From the NCBI GenBank assembly GCA_002007465.1, contig LNAC01000018.1:6157936-6221935 (forward strand): a DNA stretch of 64,000 nt. Reading direction: 5' to 3'. A program made the position numbers and the translations under genes. This document shows positions 59,180 to 64,000 of this stretch, piece after piece (the stretch's first letter is position 1; each line of letters begins with the position of its first letter). The notes beneath the pieces were generated by a model. The model saw nothing but the letters and a program-made list of their open reading frames with translations, did no database searches and was not told the origin of the DNA. Source of the DNA: Ailurus styani. Taxonomy: Eukaryota; Chordata; Mammalia; Carnivora; Ailuridae.

Positions 59180-59440
59180 TTGCCTTACCTCAGTTCATTC
59201 AGCCATTCACTCAAGATATCTTATTTATTGACCACCTACTATGTGCTGGCACTCTTCTAGCCATGGGTGGGGTTATGTTGGTGAACAAGGCAAGTGTCAG
59301 TAAATAAGAAAATCTCTCTAGGGTACACATTCTATTGCGGAGATGGAGTGGGTGCTGGGTGTGGTGGGAAATTGTAGTGATGTTGATAATGCCAAGTAGT
59401 GTGGATGCTAAGAATGAAATAAAATAAGGTAGTGCGCCTG
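59180..59440 (-). repeat. L2 LINE 3' end
   Basis: Antisense L2: ttatttattgaccacctact, atgtgctggcactcttctag, ggttatgttggtgaacaagg. Confidence 0.7.
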
Positions 59441-59739
59441 AGATCAGTAGGGCAGGGCAGGGCAGGGCTACTTTGGGGGATGAAATCAGGGGTAGAAGTG
59501 TTGTCGAAAGTTATTGGAGGTGCCTCTTAGGATCCGATATTTGTATCTGGGCTCTCCAGACTTGACTCTGAGTCCCACTCAAGACCTTGGCTTGTATTTT
59601 TCCCACCAGCTCACTCCATACTTTGGCTTGTTTGGGGGACCTCTCCTGTCCTAGCTGTCTTTTTGAACCCAACTCAGCTTCACACTGACTGGCTGGTGCC
59701 CCAATCAGCTTAGCTAGAACTCTCATCATAGAAGAGAAC

Positions 59740-59810
59740 CAGGGGAGCCTTGCTGACTCTTGATCTCAGGGTCAGTGGGTTCAAGCCCCACATTGGGCAT
59801 AGAGCTTACT

Positions 59811-59814
<4 letters not shown>
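59740..59814 (+). mobile_element. Short tRNA-like SINE with intact B box
   Basis: The head is diverged (aggggagccttgctgact), followed by cttgatctcagggtcagtgg. GGTTCAAGCCC is a perfect Pol III B-box match, then cacattgggcatagagctta. The tail is (GA)n. Confidence 0.82.
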
Positions 59815-59847
<33 letters not shown>

Positions 59848-59860
59848 AGAGAGAGAGAGA
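59815..59860 (+). repeat. (GA)n microsatellite between two SINEs
   Basis: About 46 bp of AG repeats with GGGAGGG interruptions. Confidence 0.9.
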
Positions 59861-60045
59861 GGTACCTGGGTGGCTCAGTTGGTTAAGTATCTGCCTTTGG
59901 CTCAGGTCATGATCTCAGGGTCCTAGGAATGAGCTGCACATCAGGCTACCTGTTCAGCAGGGAGTCTTCTTCTCCTTCTCCCTTTGCCCCACCCCTCAGT
60001 TCTGCTCTCTCATTCTCTCTCAAATAAATAAATAAAATCTTTGAG
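59861..60045 (+). mobile_element. CAN-SINE
   Basis: A complete sense copy (ggtacctgggtggctcagtt head, AAATAAATAAATAAAATCTT tail) inserted at the end of the short SINE's tail. Confidence 0.93.
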
Positions 60046-60083
60046 AAAAGGAGAGACCCAAAAAAATCTATTGGGTCAAGCCA

Positions 60084-60240
60084 ACAATTTATTAAACTCC
60101 TATTATGTGCCAAACTAACAGGCATTTATTGAACACCTTTTATAAGCCAAACCAATAGGTGTTTATTAAGCATCTATTTGATACCAAATATACAGTTATT
60201 TATTGAGTGCTTACTGTGTATGCAAGCCAACAAATATTTA
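60084..60240 (+). repeat. Degenerate ~37-bp tandem array (4.3 units)
   Basis: Units at 60084-60117, 60118-60154, 60155-60190, 60191-60229 and a partial at 60230-60240. Each has a TTTATT core 5-10 bp from its start and ends in a CCAAA/AAGCCA-like motif. Confidence 0.75.
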
Positions 60241-60745
60241 CAGATGGTCCCCAACTTACGATGGTTCAACTTATGATTTTTCAACTTTATGATGGTACAA
60301 AGTATAACACATATCCAGTAGAAACTATACGTCAAATTTTAAATTTTGCTCTTTTCCTGGGCTAGCTCTATGTGTACAATTCTCTATCACAATGCTGGGA
60401 AGTGGCAGTGAGCTGTAGCCCCAAAGCAGCTTTGTGGCCTTGAGTGTAAACAACTGATACATTTACAACTGATACATTTACCATTCTGTTTTTCACCTGC
60501 AGCACAGTATTCAATGAGTTATTGGACATACTCAACACTTTATTTTAAAATAGGCTGTGTGTTAGATGATTTTGCCTGACTGTGGGCTACTGTGAGTGTT
60601 CTGAGCACGTTTAGGGTAGGCTAGGCGAGGCTAAGCCTCATGTTTGGTAAGTTAGGTATATTAAACGCATTTCTGACATAATATTTTCAACCTACAAAAA
60701 TGGGTTTATTGGGATGTTACACTATTTTAAGTCAAGGAAGCTCTC
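60241..60745 (+). mobile_element. Tigger-type non-autonomous DNA transposon
   Basis: TA-bounded (60239-60240 and 60746-60747). It starts cagatggtccccaacttacg and ends with the imperfect complement (ttaagtcaaggaagctctc). Internal wording (gtgttagatgattttgcctg, gtaggctaggcgaggctaag) is typical of TcMar-Tigger MERs. The subfamily is not resolved and there is no transposase. Confidence 0.8.
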
Positions 60746-61399
60746 TACTTACAGTGTGCCTGGAATTGAGGAGAACGTAAAAGTTCTAGCTATTTCTAAG
60801 AACTTGCTGCTCAGTGGTGGAGCCAAATGTTACATGACTGTGGCTATGAAAGGCAGAGCTCAGTACCAGAAGTGCTATGTTGTGCACAACAACCTCTAAG
60901 CCCTTGGAGAATCTAGAGATGAGCCTAGAGATCAGCATGGAAAGGGTGGCCACAGGAGGCTTCTGGGAGGAGGTGAAACCGGAGCTGGGCTTTCAAGGAT
61001 AGATAGGACTTGAACAGAAGAGAAGGGTGGGAACAGAGGGAGCATGGCTGGCCTGGGGTGTATGTGTTTGGGAACCCTAGGTTATAATTCTGGGCATTCA
61101 TTATTTGAGTCCAGTGTTCTCTCTTTCTGGCTTTCCAGCATTCTTGTGACAGCCAGCTCCTCTATGACCCCTTTTTGTCTGAGGCCACAGCTGATTCCTT
61201 GGCAGTCTATAATAATTTGCCTGGGTGATCAAGGGCTGATGTCATCAGGCTAATGTCAGAATGGGCAGCCCTGGGAAAAGGTGTTTATGATAACTTTGGT
61301 AGGTAAGGGCATAAAACCCATAAAGTTTGACTTGAGCATATCCAAGTACAGTGTATTTCTAGTCCAGGTGTCCTCCCTCCTCCTACCACGGATGTCTTT
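60746..61399. other. Intergenic sequence with an L2 fragment
   Basis: An antisense L2-like piece lies at 60920-61040 (gaggcttctgggaggaggtg, gctgggctttcaaggataga). The rest is unique. Confidence 0.45.
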
Positions 61400-61411
61400 A
61401 AAAACAATCAT

Positions 61412-61617
61412 GTGGGGGCGCCTGGCTGGCTCAGTTGCTTAAGAGTCTGCCTTCAGCTCAGATTGTTATCCCAGAGTCCCTGGGTTGAGCGCCGTGTCAG
61501 GATCCCTGCTCACTGGGGAGTCTCCCTCTCCCTCTGCTCCTCACCGCGCTTATGCTCTCTCTCTCATTCAATCTCTCTCTCTCTCAAATAGTTAAATAAA
61601 ATTTTTTTAAAAAATAG
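61412..61617 (+). mobile_element. CAN-SINE
   Basis: A complete sense copy (ggggcgcctggctggctcag head). A 10-bp duplication (aaacaatcat) is at 61402-61411 and 61618-61627. Confidence 0.94.
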
Positions 61618-61627
61618 AAACAATCAT

Positions 61628-62375
61628 ATTCATTTCCTCTGCCTGGAGCCTTGAGATAGCAACCAGGCTGTTTATAATTTGTTAGATTTGAGGGAAGGGC
61701 TCGGTGGTCCCTTCCTATATTTCTGAAAGCAGGAAGAATCACATATTATTATTTTATTACTCTGATGGCTAATAAGATAGTCTACTTCCCAGAAATCAGT
61801 CATGTGAATCACCTCACCTCTCTGAGTCTGTTTCCTTAACTGCAAAATGCAGGTTAGAGGATCAAGTAAAACAGCGTATTTATAGTGTTGGGAGTAGAGT
61901 CAAGTGCTCAGTGCCGGTTCAGGGAATGCAGATGCCCTTCATTCCCTTGTTATACCCCATCTAGTGGCAAGTTCAACACAGCAACATGTACTCTCTGCTT
62001 AGCCCCTTATCAGCCATCCTTCCTCCCTCACCACGCCCTCCCCCCACCATCCACAGGAGAAGGCCAGACCCTTGAGTCTCTATCATGATGAGGCTGCAGC
62101 CCGTTGCTGGGCTGTGAAGTGGGGAAGAGGCCAACCCCAGCAGGATCAATGTCATTCTCACTGAGAGGGACTTACAGCATAGTGAGCTATGGCCTCTCTG
62201 GAACACCCTCGGGGAAGATGCTCAGGCAAGCTTTGCTACCAAACACTTTGGGTTGGGGTACAGACCATCTGCTGCCCCCAGGCTACTGGATATCTTCCCG
62301 CAGAGGGAGCCTTTGGGGACGGCTGTGTAAGGCCGTCCCCAGCCTCTACTCGTCCACAACTTTGACCTCACCCTC
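61628..62375. other. Intergenic sequence
   Basis: A weak sense MIR lies near 61800-61915 (gagtctgtttccttaactgc). Otherwise nothing recognised. Confidence 0.4.
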
Positions 62376-62600
62376 ATGATCCTGTTATGCTGTTCTCTGC
62401 CTTTGTCTGTGTCCCTCTCCACTTCTCTCTTCCCACACAATAAATCCAGCGCTTTGTGCTTGCTGGTTCCTCTACTTACAGTGTCCTTCCCCTTCCCTCA
62501 CCCTACCAGTCAACATCTTCTTCACCAGGCCAGCTCAGATGTCTCTTCTGGGCAGTCTTCCCTGACCCACCCCTCCCACTGTATCCAGTCCCCTACGCAT
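62376..62600 (+). repeat. L2 LINE 3' region
   Basis: Sense L2-like: cagtgtccttccccttccct, tcaccaggccagctcagatg, tctcttctgggcagtcttcc and ctgacccacccctcc. Confidence 0.5.
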
Positions 62601-62614
62601 GTCTCTATGCCTTG

Positions 62615-62760
62615 ATTTCTATATCTGGAAAATGGGGCTGATGATGTCAGTACTACCATAGCCAATCACATTGTAGTGGTACAAATTAGAGGAGATAATA
62701 GTAAAAAGCACCTTGTAAAGGGCCGTATAAGTGAACACCATTTTCAGTGATAGGCAGGTG
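62615..62760 (+). repeat. MIR SINE fragment
   Basis: Sense MIR: ctggaaaatggggctgatga, tagaggagataatagtaaaa and agcaccttgtaaagggccgt. Confidence 0.6.
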
Positions 62761-62829
62761 TCCAAAAGACACTGGTCTATGAGTGTGTAATACTGTGTAG
62801 TGGGGGGTGAGAACCCACGGTGCAGCAAT

Positions 62830-62960
62830 GTGAAAGGAGTGCTGGACTTCAAGGTAGAAAACCTGCTTCTGCCTGCTGCTGGGCTAAGTGTCCCTGAGCC
62901 AACCCTTATCCTCTTTAGGCCCCAGTTTCCTCCTCTGCATGTGGATGTGGCCTCCATGGA
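62830..62960 (+). repeat. MIR SINE fragment
   Basis: Sense MIR: gagtgctggacttcaaggta, ctgggctaagtgtccctgag, ggccccagtttcctcctctg. Confidence 0.55.
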
Positions 62961-63754
62961 CCCTCCTTGGCTCAGAGGCTCTGGGTCCTGGGATGTGCCA
63001 GTATTGCCTGAGCTCCAAGACCCTTCCCAGATCTTGGGCTGGACAGCTCCTGTGGTATTCTGGGAGACAGCAGAGGCTCCCAACTCTCAGCATCTGGATA
63101 GCACCTCAGGCTGGGAGGATGGAGAGCCCAGCTGAAGTCAGGCCTGGGCATCGAGCTGGTGTTTGGGAGAGTGGGGTGTTATATCCCAGAGGAAAAGGGA
63201 AAGAACCAGCAGCAGCCAGAAGCTCCAAGGCCTCAGACAACAGGCTGGAGGGGTCTAGACCAACTCTAGCCCCTTAGTGGAGGAACAAAGAGACTGTATG
63301 TAGTCTTTGGGATTTGGCTACAATCTTTAGGGCCGAGACCACCAAAATCATTTAGATCCTGCATCTTGATTGGTCCTAATCCAGATATAAGACATAGGGT
63401 TCTCACTTGATGCCATGGAGAAGAAAAATTTTCCACTGTGATTATCAAGGATCTCATTAGGCATCAAGGACATTATCCTATACACAGCAACTCTGTCATA
63501 TCTGAGACTATGGGAATTTTTTAAAAGTCCTTTGGTGTGTCTTTGATGCTGGATCCAGTAATTGGCTGTTAGGCTTTAAAGGCTTGGCATTTCTACTGTG
63601 AGTCATAACTGTTCATTGACATACCTCGTTTATTGCTTAAGCCATTTATAGCCCCCAAAGATAAAATGCATTGCATGAAAAATTTTAAAACTGCACTTCT
63701 TTAAATAGACTCTATTGTATACTTTTTTCTAGGTCTTCCATTCATTTGTTTACC
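62961..63754. other. Intergenic unique sequence
   Basis: Nothing recognised. Confidence 0.4.
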
Positions 63755-63985
63755 CATCAAGTGTTCATCCATTGTCTCCTGTGTACTGGCAACTTCTCTC
63801 ACTTTCACACCCCCACATCCATCACGTTATTTAATCATCACGACCACCCCAGGAGCCAGGGGTTGTTATTCTCTTTTCATAAGTGAGGGAAATGTAACTC
63901 AGAGAGGTTAAGTGACTTGCCCAAGGCCACAAGGTAAATGACTGAACTAGGATTTCAACTTAGGACTTGAACTTCGAATTGTATC
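63755..63985 (-). repeat. MIR SINE
   Basis: Antisense MIR: atcacgttatttaatcatca, actcagagaggttaagtgac, ttgcccaaggccacaaggta and gaactaggatttcaacttag. Confidence 0.75.
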
Positions 63986-64000
63986 CTATTTGCCTCCTCT

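Noticed and set aside
63600..63660. Possible Tigger1 terminus (catacctcgtttattgct)
   Set aside because: Only about 18 bases resemble the terminus and no second end or internal sequence follows.
32890..64000. Search for neighbouring genes (for example a HERC1 5' end) and a microRNA known near human DAPK2
   Set aside because: I recalled a possible neighbour and a miRNA in the human locus but found no matching exon or hairpin sequence. The claim is not supported.

Overview
This window is nuclear DNA from a carnivore, most likely a caniform and possibly a mustelid. The evidence is about 22 tRNA-Lys-derived CAN-SINEs on both strands. They carry the diagnostic head (CCTGGGTGGCTCAG), a pyrimidine-rich 3' part, an AAATAAATAAATAAAATCTT-type tail and, in many copies, clear target-site duplications. 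Intron-exon organisation, MIR, L2, L1M, MaLR and Tigger-family repeats and (CA)n microsatellites fit a mammal. There is no bacterial operon, CRISPR array, phage or integron in the window.

Positions 1-32,890 are the 3' half of DAPK2 (death-associated protein kinase 2, a Ca2+/calmodulin-regulated Ser/Thr kinase) on the + strand. Eight coding exons join in phase: 6707-6836, 12351-12399, 13199-13225, 16166-16318, 17415-17460, 29030-29119, 29204-29287 and 32256-32336. They give 219 codons plus stop, corresponding to about residues 152-370 of the 370-residue human protein as I remember it. They run from the PEN of the catalytic loop through DFG, the activation segment, the C-lobe, the calmodulin-binding autoregulatory helix and the RRRSSTS tail. 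Exons for the N-lobe and the catalytic HFD lie upstream of the window. A ninth coding exon (18991-19620) sits in the 11.6-kb intron after the last kinase-domain exon. It is an alternative terminal exon giving a 209-residue, coiled-coil-rich C-terminus in place of the calmodulin-binding tail. A 246-base N gap ends 15 bases before the terminal constitutive exon.

Positions 32,890-64,000 look intergenic. I found no convincing protein-coding exon, tRNA or microRNA gene there. The region is a mosaic of SINEs, two MaLR LTRs, L1M, L2, MIR, MER5A and a Tigger-type element, plus unique sequence. It holds a CpG-enriched GC-rich segment at about 43.8-44.36 kb and a degenerate 37-bp tandem array at 60.08-60.24 kb.

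Nothing here is a novel multi-gene system. The points most worth checking concern how DAPK2 regulates its own C-terminus: (i) the alternative coiled-coil terminal exon; (ii) an 84-nt intron, stop-free and divisible by three, that splits the calmodulin-binding helix; (iii) a 27-nt microexon in the kinase C-lobe. Also of interest are a 95-bp alternating purine/pyrimidine tract, head-to-head SINE pairs, nested transposons and an unidentified ~1-kb block that splits an L1M.
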